In this document: one piece after another, positions 23,326 to 35,200 of the stretch
Layout: each line of letters opens with the position of its first letter
Position numbering within the stretch: position 1 is the first letter of the stretch
Assembly: GCA_947396885.1 (NCBI GenBank)
Contig: OX377205.1
Span: forward strand, 99,182,428 to 99,246,427
Length of the DNA stretch: 64,000 nt
Source of the DNA: Heligmosomoides polygyrus polygyrus
Taxonomy: Eukaryota; Nematoda; Chromadorea; Rhabditida; Heligmosomidae
Direction: 5' to 3'
Program-made: the position numbers and the translations under genes
The notes under the pieces: model-generated
Databases searched by the model: none
What the model was told of the DNA's origin: nothing
Seen by the model: only the letters and a program-made list of their open reading frames with translations

Positions 23326-25480
23326 CACATCGGCACTGTGCTTGCAGTCTATAGTCGACAGATGGGCGCCGGGGCCAAAGTCATGGTGTGTTAACGATTG
23401 TCTTCGCTAACATTGCTCTTTCGACATTATTCCTTCAAATAAAGCGAAAAATTCCGTATTAGACGTTATATAAAGATGCGAAGTAGTGATTCAGTAATGA
23501 ACGAACGAAAAACAGTTACTCAAAACCGTCGGAGCTTCTCGGTCAATCTAATATTTGGACGAGATAGTAGACGATCTACTGGTTCTGCTTTTCAGAGATT
23601 GCTTTAGTGCCTATTAGAATGACCTTGCGGCGTTTTGCATGTTTTGCGGACGTGTACTCGTTGACCCGTTTTAATCTCTTGATGGAAAGTCTGTGCCTGA
23701 TCCTCCACGTAAAAAACTATCCACGGCAAGGACGGAATACGGAAATACCTTCGCAGTTCTTTGCCTTGACAAGAGAAACAGTTACACAGTTCCTAAGCAA
23801 GACGTTCGTCCTCGAATGGAGGACGGAGAAGCGACTTTGTCGAGTTGCACTGGCCTTAATCGGTGGACTGAAACACGATGGTTTTCAGGTGGCCGGAAAA
23901 CGATTTGGAGAAGACGTCGACGTCCTCTCGTGGTCCGCGGTTGTACTTTGCCGGATTTACGTTCTTTTGGTGACGAATGTCAAGGTTGAACTAGCGAACG
24001 CCGTCGTTCCGGTCTGCTACGGTCGGCTGGACACCTGGTGTCGACTTCACTTTTCCTTAATGATCTCTGCAAAATTTAAATTTTAAAGTATTTTACAGCC
24101 AACGAACAACACATTCCTGGTGCCCCTGATCTCCTTGAACCATAAGAACCCCGCTCTGGGGTCATACGCGATATGTTGGGTAGTTCTTCACGAATAAGGT
24201 CACCACTGTTCGGTTCGTGGGGCGTTCGCATTTGTGTGGAGTGGGAGGTGGCTTCTCGGTCTCGCTCCCGATCCTCCGATCCGATAACCGGCAAAACCCA
24301 GATCGCGCACGATTGACGTCGTCGACCAACGCGAGGGAACCTCCCGACATGCGTGACGCCAGGAGTTCACCACCTGGAAAGGCAAGCTATCGATCATATC
24401 CACTTCTGTGTATTGAGTACCTCAGATAGTTGCGTTTGTTCTCTTCCTTAGAAGTATTGATCGAGATTTGTTTTGCTCTTTTCTAATCGATTTGTTTTGA
24501 TTATTTAAAACTTTTGATAATGGTTCAGTCAAGGGACACTTTTTCAACTGAAGAACTAGTATTGGATGATTCAGTATCCGTGAGGCGCAAGAAAATCACA
24601 CTCTTCTTGAGTTCGAGATCTCATGTAAATTTCACTTACACTATCAATCGAGCAAACATCGTCCATACTTTGGAATAATGCATGGCGCGATCTCAGGGTG
24701 TAATATACGGGGAACTGTAGCTAAAGAACCGGAGATGTTTTTGATGACAATTTTGACGGTATTGAAGGTTTTTTGAACTAGCGCTCCATAGTGGATAAAG
24801 TTCAAAAGCTAGCACTTATCGGGATGCGCCACGAATTCTACTGGATATCGCGAATCATTTGAATGCGATTAGGCCTCCTCGTCAACTTTTGGCGCATTCC
24901 GATGAAAAATCCAGTGTTCTACCGTTCCTGGTTCAAATTCTAGTATCAATTTGTGGGACCAGATGGGTTCGAAGGTTGTTAGGCATGATCTCGTAGCGAA
25001 CCATGGACGATTTCGATGTGCACGCGACACTAAACGCCTCCATCCGCTGCGCTATGTTCACCCCAGCCATGTACATAAGAACACATAAATGTCCTACTAA
25101 ACATTGAAAAGCCTTTCCGTTCGTCTACCCTTCGATTTCGCTCACGTTCGTATGTCACTGCCTCCATCCGTGCGTCGGCGCGAAATTACTGACCGTTTGA
25201 TGATCTTCGTATATCGATCGCTCCAGACATGTCGTTGTTTGAGATGTGAATTGCGTGAATATCGGCTTTTGGATAGGCTTCACCTGAGAAATTACTATTG
25301 ATTAGCTAAACAGTATCGATTACCACTATCGATTGGTGCCACATTTCACCTTTTGAGAAGCGTCTTTACAACAATTAAATAGCTCCGTTGTTTTGGTTTC
25401 TTAAAATCTTATCCTACTATTTACGAGAGAACAAGCAGCTCACCAACCTTCCGATCATGTTTACCGCTTGACATTTCAAT
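23326..25480. other. Intergenic or upstream region, no supported gene
   Basis: Overlapping frames at 23607-24086 (159 codons) and 23693-23989 are open but match nothing recognised. 24826-24980 resembles the SINE-like repeat at 34127. First exons of the membrane-protein gene that begins at 26218 could lie here but could not be fixed. Confidence 0.4.
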
Positions 25481-25494
25481 CAGTAAACAATATC

Positions 25495-25965
25495 GATCGT
25501 GTGACTATTATCGATCGAATTCATTGATTTTGCGTTGGAGGTGAAAATTTGAAGGAATAATCACGTGTACGTTGTTCGGTGGACGGACTTCACAACGAAT
25601 AACAATATCGATCAGGCGACCATTATCGAACAATTTCATTGATTTTTCTCCTTACAGTTAGTTGAAATCCAACCCTTCGATCGATATTTACCGCTCGAAA
25701 TTTCACTCGGTAAACAGTATCGATCGCATGGTTATTATCGAACGACTTCATCGATTTTTCTTTGGAGAAGGAATATAACCGCTTTATGTTGTTCAGTGAA
25801 CAGACTTCGCAACAAATAACGATATTGATCGGGCGACCATTATTGATTGATCTCAATGATTTTTCCTCGGAGTATACAGCATGAGGGAGGAATAATATTG
25901 ATCGTAGGGCAGACTTCGCGTCAAATAAAGTTGTCGAAATTATTGACTATAATCGATGGATTTTA
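25495..25965. repeat. Degenerate tandem array, ~114-bp period, five units
   Basis: A block like ATTATCGATCGAATTCATTG followed by ATTTTT recurs near 25507, 25622, 25734, 25847 and 25938. Between blocks, AACA(A/G)TATCGATC(A/G) and GTGAACAGACTTC-like stretches also recur. Units are AT-rich with TCGAT palindromes. Confidence 0.65.
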
Positions 25966-26217
25966 ACAATTTCTCTTTTTTTATTGATTTTTTTCGGGTT
26001 GACAGTTTAAGGGAGCAACCCTATGAAAACGGTTGTTCGATAAAGTTCACATGAAGGAAATAGTATAATATACATCGTTTCTAATCAAATACTGGGCAAA
26101 GCCCCAGTCAGTAGTCAGCGGTCAGCTGTTGGTCCAGCTGACTAAAAGCGATTTTTTTCGAGAAAAGATGCAATTTCGAAAGTGAAGTGAATTCAGCCAC
26201 GATCACCTCGTGTTCAG

Positions 26218-29200
26218 AATGTGCTCTACTTCTTCGCGCTCAACGTTGCGTCCGGCTTCATGCTGTCCGCAGCACACAACGTGCTCTACTTCGTGCTCGA
26301 CATCAAAACGCCCGTCATCCACTTCCTCCACAACTTCTTCACGTTCTGGTTCATGGCGCTGCTCTACGCCCTCGGATGCATTCCGCGAGGACAGCTGCCG
26401 TTGGAGGTGAGAGGCTCCGGCACAGTCTCCTATGCGGCCTCCAACCAGAGACGAATTTCAGGAGTTCAAAGTGCCGGTGGCAGCGAAGTTCTGCGAGACG
26501 ATGCTCTCGTCGTTGGTTCACTCGCAGAATCGACAAGGCGAGCTGTACCTTGCGCGGTCAGTTCCGTCGTCACCTCGACTCTGTCGAGACTAAGGCCCCG
26601 TTTATACTTCGACGCCGAGCGACGCGACGCCACGTATAGGCCATATTGATTGAGCGACGCGATCGATCAATTTGGCCCCTTTACATGCCGTCGCGTCGTT
26701 CGGCATCGGAAGTATAAACGGGGCCTAACAGATTTCTCGTGAAGCTAAGGAGTTCAGTATATTCGACTTCGCATTCACCTTCTCGATTCTTGCGCTCGGA
26801 AAATATCTGGTGCCGTCAAGAGCAAGCGGGAAACCAGAACCCTTTCTGATGGTGAGTTTGAAGGAGAAAAGGCTTAGAATCCTTGTCATTTAACCTTTTT
26901 AAAACCCAAGAATTATTCGAGTAACTTCGAAGTTGTTGAGATCTCTATTGCGACGCGTCGCGAGGCGTAATGACAAGCTCGCTTATCGATTTTTCGGCCT
27001 AATCGATATAAAAACTTACCATAAGGGGCTCTTATACTCTTATACCGGACGCTGTGCTATTCGTCCAATACAGTACACCAAAATTCCATTGAATGAGATG
27101 TATAACAATTGCGAAGTATAAACGCGATTCGGCGAGAAAAATCGATAGCTATGTCGATCGTAGTGCCGCATCGCGCTAATAAAAATTTATGCCTTAGCGA
27201 GCGTTTAGTGTGCACGCGACGTCGACGCAATGTAATGACAAGCGCCCATATCGATTTATCGCGTCCCGCGATCGATATGGGAGTCTATCATTACATCGCG
27301 TCGCACGTCGCGCGCACACTAACTAAGGAAATGGGTCTGAAGCGTATGTCTGAACGGCTGGAGCACGTCATATAGGGAGAATCCCCACTCCTCAATTAGT
27401 ATAAAAATTCGCTTATTTTTTGCCAAGTCGTTAAATCCAAGGAGTAGGGGCCTTGAAGTCACAATGGAACATGGTGCAACACGAGTTTGGGGACCTTGTC
27501 GCCCGCGATGCCTCTACCGCCAGTCGGCTCGGAGCGCAGCGGAAGTGACGCTGCTTCATGCGAGGTAGGTCGAAGGTTCGATTCTCCTGCGCTGCCGCGT
27601 TTTTGCAATTCAACTGACTGATTGAGATTTGGGGATTCTGACGTCCATACAATTTTTAGACGTTTTCTGCACATTTTCCTGCCGAGGCATCGTGGGCGTA
27701 CAAGACCACAAACTCGTGATGCGCCGTATTCCGTTGAAACTAACCCTGTCCAACCAAAAAGGTTGCAATAGTTTCTTGTTCGAGGAAAATTTCAGTATAA
27801 TTTCTTTGATCTTCTAATTCACCTACCGACAAAGTGAGTACTTTGTTTAAAATTTTAAGAAATTCTTAATTTTTATAGAAAAATAAAGCTTTATAGCCTG
27901 GTTTAAAGAAGAGGAGGACTTTTTTTAATGTCGAAAAAGCGATTGCGCCATACCGTCGTCCAAGACGTCGCGATTTTTATTCGATTGATAGTAACAGTTC
28001 GGTTTTCACGGAGTCTGTAGTTTGTCTTGTAAGAAGCTTGTTTCGATTGGGAAGACGTTCAGCTTGATTTCAAAGTTTATAGACCAGCTTAGAAGTGTCC
28101 ATTTTGATTTGAAAAGTGTCCAGTTCGACGTGAAAATGGTATATATATATATCCTGTGGGCGTAATGATCTCCCGCAGGGAAGGAGCCAGCTGCGAAGGG
28201 TAGAACTTAGATCACTGAACCTATCTGTAGGCGCTCACTGGACGACTCGCAGCTCTTCGGGAAGGGAACTCGGTGCTGATCACGAATATGTGTTTCAGTT
28301 TACAACGAACTCAATTCGAAGACTGAAAAGCGGCGGAAAAGGCGGTTTTTCAGCTCTTTCCGCTCAAAGACTAGAACCTGAGGCCGGTATTGTGCAACAC
28401 CATTCCTTTGAGGCCACTTGAACACCAGATCTTCAGCTTACCTACTCTTGCGCGTGTACTCGAAGTCAATTCGACAAATTAGCCGACAGGCAACTCCCAG
28501 AGGCTCAATAGCTGGCCTCTGTTCCTTTCCCAGCTAGTTGTATTGTTGAATGAAAATTTAGAGCTCTGGTTTCGAGTGAGCTCTCCGTTCGTGTGCTGTT
28601 TGTCTTCTTGTCACGGTGGTTGATTATGACACTTTATTGCTGATGACGGATCTCCACCAAGTGACGCGAAGAGGAGAAGTCGCGAAGACGAAGTCGAACG
28701 GCTCGCAGAGCTCTCCGCTCACGTCCAGGTGGAACTGCTGCAGAACATGGCTCAACTTCTTCTGGATACACGAGGGCACAGAGCATCCGCCTCTCAGCGG
28801 GTCCTTACCTTCGCCCCTTTAGGCCTTGACGTGCTTCGCACCAGCATCGACGCCAGTCACTGACTCGACGCTCCTTTTCTTCCCCCAACAACCAGGACGG
28901 TCGCAGTCCATCTCCCATCCACTGGAGGCTCCACAGAGGAAGGCAAGGGCAATCAGGACCGTCCACAAACGCATCGCTCTGAATCCTCACGTAAGTGTGT
29001 TATTTCTGTAGGAAATTCGAAGAGAAACCGCGCGCATCGAGCCGTGTGATGAAGTGTCTTTGATTTTGAAAAGATGTGAAGAGCAATGAGATCCAAAGCA
29101 TGCCCCTGAGAAGGGGCGGGAGCGATGCGTCGACAACCGCTGACGGAGGCCGTTTTATGCTCGTCCAGGTGATCGGCTTCGAGCTGTCGAATACATTCCT

Positions 29201-32200
29201 TGTGATGTCAATCAGCAAGGATACGTGGAACTAGCTCATTGGGGATTCTGGAGCTCTGAAAATAAGAGAACACCGAAATCGACAACAATGCTGAGAAGAG
29301 ACATTCTGAATCGTAAATGAGCTAGCTGCACGTAGGCCTGCTAATATTGGACGAGGAATGTATTCCGCAGCTCGAAGCCGATCACCTGGGCGAGTATAAA
29401 ACGTCCTCCGTCAGCGGTTGTTGACGCATTGTCTCCGTCCTTTCTCAGAGGCATACCTTGGATTTCATTACGTCTTCATGTTCTTTTCAAAATCAAAGAC
29501 ACTTCATCACACGGCTCGATGCGCGCGGTTTCTCTTCGAATTTCCTACAGAAATAACACACTTACGTGAGGATTCAGAGCGATGCACTTTTGGACGGTCC
29601 TGATCGCCCTTTGCTTCCTCTTTGTAGCCTTGACTGAGGTGAGCCTTGGAAGGAAGGTCGTTCCCGAGGTTTTCCACTGACTCGCTGCATTTCAGGCACA
29701 GTTCCCTGACCCCAGTTGTCGTCCTCCCGCATGCGTAGCTAAGCGGAGGAGGAGCGTCGAGTCGGTGACTGGAGCCCATGCTGCTGCAAAGCACGTCAAG
29801 GCCTGAATGGGCGAAGGTAAGGACCTCCTAGAAGGCGGATGTCTTGTGCCTATCCAGAAGAAGTTGAGCCATGTTCTGCAGCAGTTCCACCTGGACGTGA
29901 GCGGAGAGCTCTGCGAGCTGTTCGACTTCGTCTTCTGGCCCTTCTCACTTCACGCCACCAGATTGGATCGCCCAGCAGCTATAAAGTGTCATGAAGACGA
30001 GCTCTACCTCACGAGATCGCAAGCTTTCCCACCCTGCTTGAAGGCGGTGTCTAGACTACCGAGGAGGGGCACAGAAAACTTGCTCAGCTGTTTATTCGGG
30101 AGTCTCTGTCACACCTGTCGTTGAACTTAAAACGGCCACTTTTGAACTGTGAACGGTTTCTTTCCCGAATTCGATCCACAGGCAGCCCGCCATTCTATTT
30201 GGTCGTTGCATATGAAATGGCCGGTTTTGACTGAAAACTTTGACAGATCTTACACTTTGCATGGAGGCAATTTTTATCAATCGAAATAAGCACTATCACA
30301 ACTAACACACTTTTCCCAACGTAGTAATAGCTTAGACGTTTCATCCTTGCAAAAACCAGAACTACGAGAATTAATAAGACATGGGAAGTCATTCTCGTCA
30401 TCATCTTGGTTGCTGAATTTTGAATCCTTCACATGACGATCTGAATGCTTGAAAAAATGATAATCGGTAGGAGAGAGATCTGCTGATTATGCTGGATGTG
30501 ACAGAGTTTCGCATCCCAATCCATCGAGTTTCTGGACAACAATTTTTGAAACCTGCGGACGCTCGTTGTCATGCAGTAGGATTGGCCTCTTCGACTGACC
30601 AAAGCCGGTTGTTTTTCGATCATCTTCTGGTGCATCACTTCAATTTCGGCACAGTGCTTCTCCGCTGTGATAGTCTCTCCAGTCTTCAAGAACTTGTAAT
30701 GGACTACACCAGCCATTGTCAAACCTACGGTCATCATGGTCTTCTTTGGATGGAGACTTGGCTTCGGCATCTCCTTGGGACTCTCATTGTTGTCCAGCGA
30801 TTGTGCAGAGCGACGACGATTATCATGGAGGATCCATTTTTCGTCGCATGTCACGATCCCGTCTAAAAAGGCTCCCTTAGATTCACGGATGTCGTGGCGC
30901 TTCAGCTTCTGCCCGGGTGTCAGTTCGTTCGTGGTCCACTCATTCAGTTCCTTTACTCTTCGATCGCATCTCAGTGGCAACTGATAGTGCTGCGCTTCTT
31001 AGTCTTAGACTGACCACTTCTCCTTGATCTAAACATCTGACCTTCCCCACAAATCATTGGCTTCTCCCGGCGTAGCAAGAAATCAGAAATCCACGAGAAA
31101 AGCGTAATAGCATCACACATCACGCTGTAATAGAAAAACAGCTATCGAAAGGAATCCAACGCTTGTCAACAACAATGACGGTATAGTGGCTGCTGCTAGA
31201 GAGAAACCCACGAGTTCCTACTACATGTGAAACAGCCCAGAAGTTCGCTCGTCCGTAGTTGCGTCCGCGCAAAAATAATGACCGTTGAATGGGTTTACTA
31301 GTGGTAGTCATGGTTAGACAATGCATAAATATCTACCAAAGTAATTATGATAGCTTCGAACAGTATGGCAGGTAGTCGTCGAGCTGTCGTGCCAAGAAGT
31401 CCTCCCCTATGATAGCTTCATAGGGGAGGACTTCTCGGAAAAGCTCAATCCTTGGAAAAATCGATTACCAATCAATATAGATCAATAATCGATTTTTGCA
31501 AAAGGTGACTGTTTGGCGTGCACATCACACGACGACGACTGCAGTTATATGAGCTTATCGGAACTAAAGGGAGTAGATTAACAAATAAAGTCTGAAGGTT
31601 GGCGGCGATGAATTTCTTCATGGATTGCGCCATGCGTTCTACTTCTGCGGTGCACCGTGAAGACTATTTGAATGCATGCCTCACCTGTCCTATCGGTTAC
31701 GTTGACAAAATGAGGAACGAGTGGATGCTTGTTATCATTTCTAAGCAAGCCTTCGCCACTTAAAAAGTAGATTCTCAGACCAGTTTTTGGAAAAACGAAT
31801 CGCAACAGGTTCAGAAGGCAATTGTACAAAGATAACCCTCAAGAACATGGAACACTCTGCGTAACCCTCAAATTTTGCTAAGAAAGGGCTGCCGTTTCCT
31901 CGAGTTTTGACGAACCTATCCCAAGTAGGGCAATCGGAAGAGGTGCCGACTGTCACGTGAAGACCGAATTGATTTAGTTAAGGATGAGGTCAATTGTTTC
32001 CACGGTATATAAAGCAGAGTTCGTGGCGCATCCATCCCAAAGAGCTTCTCGCTTCATTCCTAATAACTCATATTTTAATTTAAAATTTCCTAGTTCTTCA
32101 AAATTAATTCTTAATGAGAGTTCAGAATAGAACCTTGGACGGGTAGCAGCTGTTTTTCCCAGATTCCTCTCGGCTTGGCCGCTTCACTGTCGTGGTTCGA

Positions 32201-35200
32201 ACTCGGTCAACTGGAGTTCTCCAGTCTGTCGCTGTTCTGCGCCCCTCTGCTGGCTATCTCCCGTGCGGTCTCGTTGCTCACCATGCAACGAGCGTTCGTC
32301 CGATGCAGCGAGAACACTTCGTCGGGAAGACAAGGTGAGTATTCCTGGTTTTTCTACCAAAAAATGCCCACGAAAAGCTATGACGAGTGAAATCAATGAA
32401 AAATGCAAACAGTCGGGCTTAAGACAAGGAATGTGCGGTATTGGAACACATGCTGTGTCTTGGTTTGAAAAAAGGAACTAGTCGTCAATGTGGCCTACAT
32501 GGGAAAGGAAACACACCACACCGACCAGATCACATCAAGCTTGCCCGCCGCCTAAAGGTAGCATGTATGGTCGATGCTCTGATTGGCTGGCGTTCTGATT
32601 GGTTTTGGTTGACTGGCAACCAATCAGAGCGTGACCTACACGTTTGGTGTTCCCACCCACCAATGTAGATCACATTGACGACTAGCAGCACTGAAGACAT
32701 TGTATACACGGAAATTCTTGCTCGACAGAGAGGAGATCGCCACACTTAAGAGAGAGTATTGAGAACATATGAGGGCAATTTAGTTCCTTGAACAAAGCTT
32801 CTACGTAGCAGAAGATAGGGGAGCAGAAATCCAATTTTTTCGATGAGAAAGTCAACGAAAACTACAGTCCGAAGAGGAAAGGAGAACATATTTGCGTTGA
32901 ATGAGCGCTTGGAAGCCGTAGCCGTCATAATTCAGGTCATCTGGAGCAGTTCTGCCTTTACTATACGGGCCTGAACACCCTGGCACTGCTGGTTCCAGCG
33001 CTGATTTCGTACGCGAATTCGCACGTCGAAGTTGATGCCAGCTGGGAGTCGATTGACTACGTAAGTCTCTTTCATTAGAAAATTTTTCGGATCTATCCTA
33101 GTCCGGGGGGCCACATAACTAAAAAGTATGTAAAAAATCGACTTGGGACTTACCGAGCGACTCCTACGGAGCACGATAGAACCTAAAACAAAGAAAAACG
33201 AACGGATTAATAAAAAAATAAAATCGCCGCGGTTTGCCAACCGTATCGGCGGGCAAAGAGCGACGCAATGGAGTCGTGCCGCGTGCTGACCACCGCTTGA
33301 CATGTTAGAACCAGGATATAACATGGTGAGGAGGGCGCATAAAGCCACATAGCGCGTGCTGACCACCGCTTGACATGTTAGAACCAGGATATAACATGGT
33401 GAGGAGGGCACATAACTTCACCCGCTTACAACCGCGGCGAAAACATTTTTTTCGTTTTTTTTGCTCGTGGATTTTTCTAGTTTAGGCTTATCGTGCTCCG
33501 TAGGAGTGGCTCGGTAAGTCCCAAGTCGATTTTTTACATACTCCTTAGTTATGTGGCCCTCCGGACTAGGATAGATCCCACTCTTCTTATGGTCTACCTT
33601 AGTTTGCTACGTATTAACCAAAAATATTTTGCACTTCTGCAATAATTTTTATGGAGCGAATTTAGAAGACGTAGGGCTGCTTACCACGGACTTTGTTTAC
33701 TTATTTATGCATTTTGTACGTGGAGAGCGAGCGGATAAAGCTGCTCAAAGGTGGATAGCAAACATCATTTAGAAACGAAATGAACAATGAGCAGAACAAA
33801 TGAAGTCGAAACGAGAAATTACTTAAAAAGTAAAATAACAAAAGTAAAATAGAATAATAAAATAAAGTAGATAAATAATAAGGAGCAAAAATATACGATA
33901 AACCAAGAAATATCTCTGCAACGAGTCTGTTGGTATTTACTGAGGACTTCAGCAAAAAAACCGGTTCTTGCTCGATTACTAAAAGACCTAATTTTAAATT
34001 AGTTTTTGCTCTGAGGTTTCTGAAGGGACGTACGGTTTCAGCTGTGGATCCTTTTATGTTTTCTTATAGTAAAGGTGGGAAAATAGTTAAAAAAGGATAA
34101 AGGACGGCGTTATTCAATCTCTTTGGGATGCGCCAGCGCATTCTACTTCTACGGGATATCGTGGAGGCGATTTGAATGCGTATTTGGCCATACAATGACT
34201 TGCGGTGGCCAGCCGATGAACAAGCCAGCGCTCTATCCTTCCCAGACAAGTCTGGTACCAATTCACCGACCCCGGAGGGATGAAAGGCTTGGTTGGCCTG
34301 GGCGGGAAATCCGAACCAGGAACCTTGTATCGGGTCCCACTGCGCTCCACGCGCCCGGAAAATAGTTACCTTTTTTTTAAGGGGGTAACTATTTTCCGAG
34401 CGGAAAGATACCAGGTTGGAAAATACTTACCTTTTAAAAACGCTGGTGCAACCTTCTGTTTTACCGAAATGGTAATAATCCGACACAGGCTGATGTTGGT
34501 CGTTGACGCCCCACATTGTGTGGAAATATACATTTTTTTTTGTAAAACCTGGCCCTTTTTAAATAAGGTGGGGTATTCTGGCACTGTTCCAAGCAAGATA
34601 GAAACATCGGATGCTGAGATAAAACTGATCATCTTTCAAAATCACAATGAACGAATTGCAGGATAATTTTGACCTCCAAGACAGCTAGAATGTGTTTTGA
34701 CCCTGAAATTTAGTTAAACTTTCTTTGAAATGTTTCAAAATTCTTATCCAATAAGTGAATATACTGCGCTTCATATTTTATGAAATTCTATTTCTTGTGG
34801 AAAAGATGATAAAATCGGTTTTGTCTTGATGGAAAGGAAAACAAGCGATCATTTATCGTATTTATCGAAAAAGGAGATCGCGCCATGCATTCAACTAGAT
34901 CTTCCCGATTTCTATCTGACTGCTAGTGTGAATGATATTTATTTGGAAGAACATGGTGAAGGTGAGAATAACTCCATAATTCCATTTCTGGAAAATAAAT
35001 TTTCCGCAAATGCTTTTGCTGTACCATTTACATTTGTGTTGCTCCACACAAACAGAAATTACGGTAGCGATCAAATCAACACCGCAACAGCCTAGTCGAG
35101 TGCATGGCGCAACCTCTTCTTTCAGTGCACTAAACGATTGTTGCATTTCTGCGTTTTAAAACAGAATTCAATTCATAACTATTTTTCAAAAAATAATTTT

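Larger units (their letters stand above)
28630..29990. repeat. Inverted repeat carrying two complete peptide genes head to head
   Basis: Left arm about 28630-29225, right arm about 29350-29990, centre about 120 bp. Homology runs through promoter, 5' UTR, CDS and 3' end (GTTGAGCCATGTTCTGCAGC in both arms, and an AATAAAGTGTCAT / TATAAAGTGTCAT pair at the outer ends). It looks like a whole-gene inverted duplication, not a transposon. Confidence 0.85.

Noticed and set aside
23607..24086. 159-codon plus-strand open frame and an overlapping 98-codon frame
   Set aside because: Neither frame shows a recognisable motif, splice context or start context. The choice between two overlapping frames could not be made, so no gene is claimed.
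34826..35095. 89-codon plus-strand open frame
   Set aside because: Coincides with an inverted dispersed repeat (GCGCCATGCA ends) and matches no protein.
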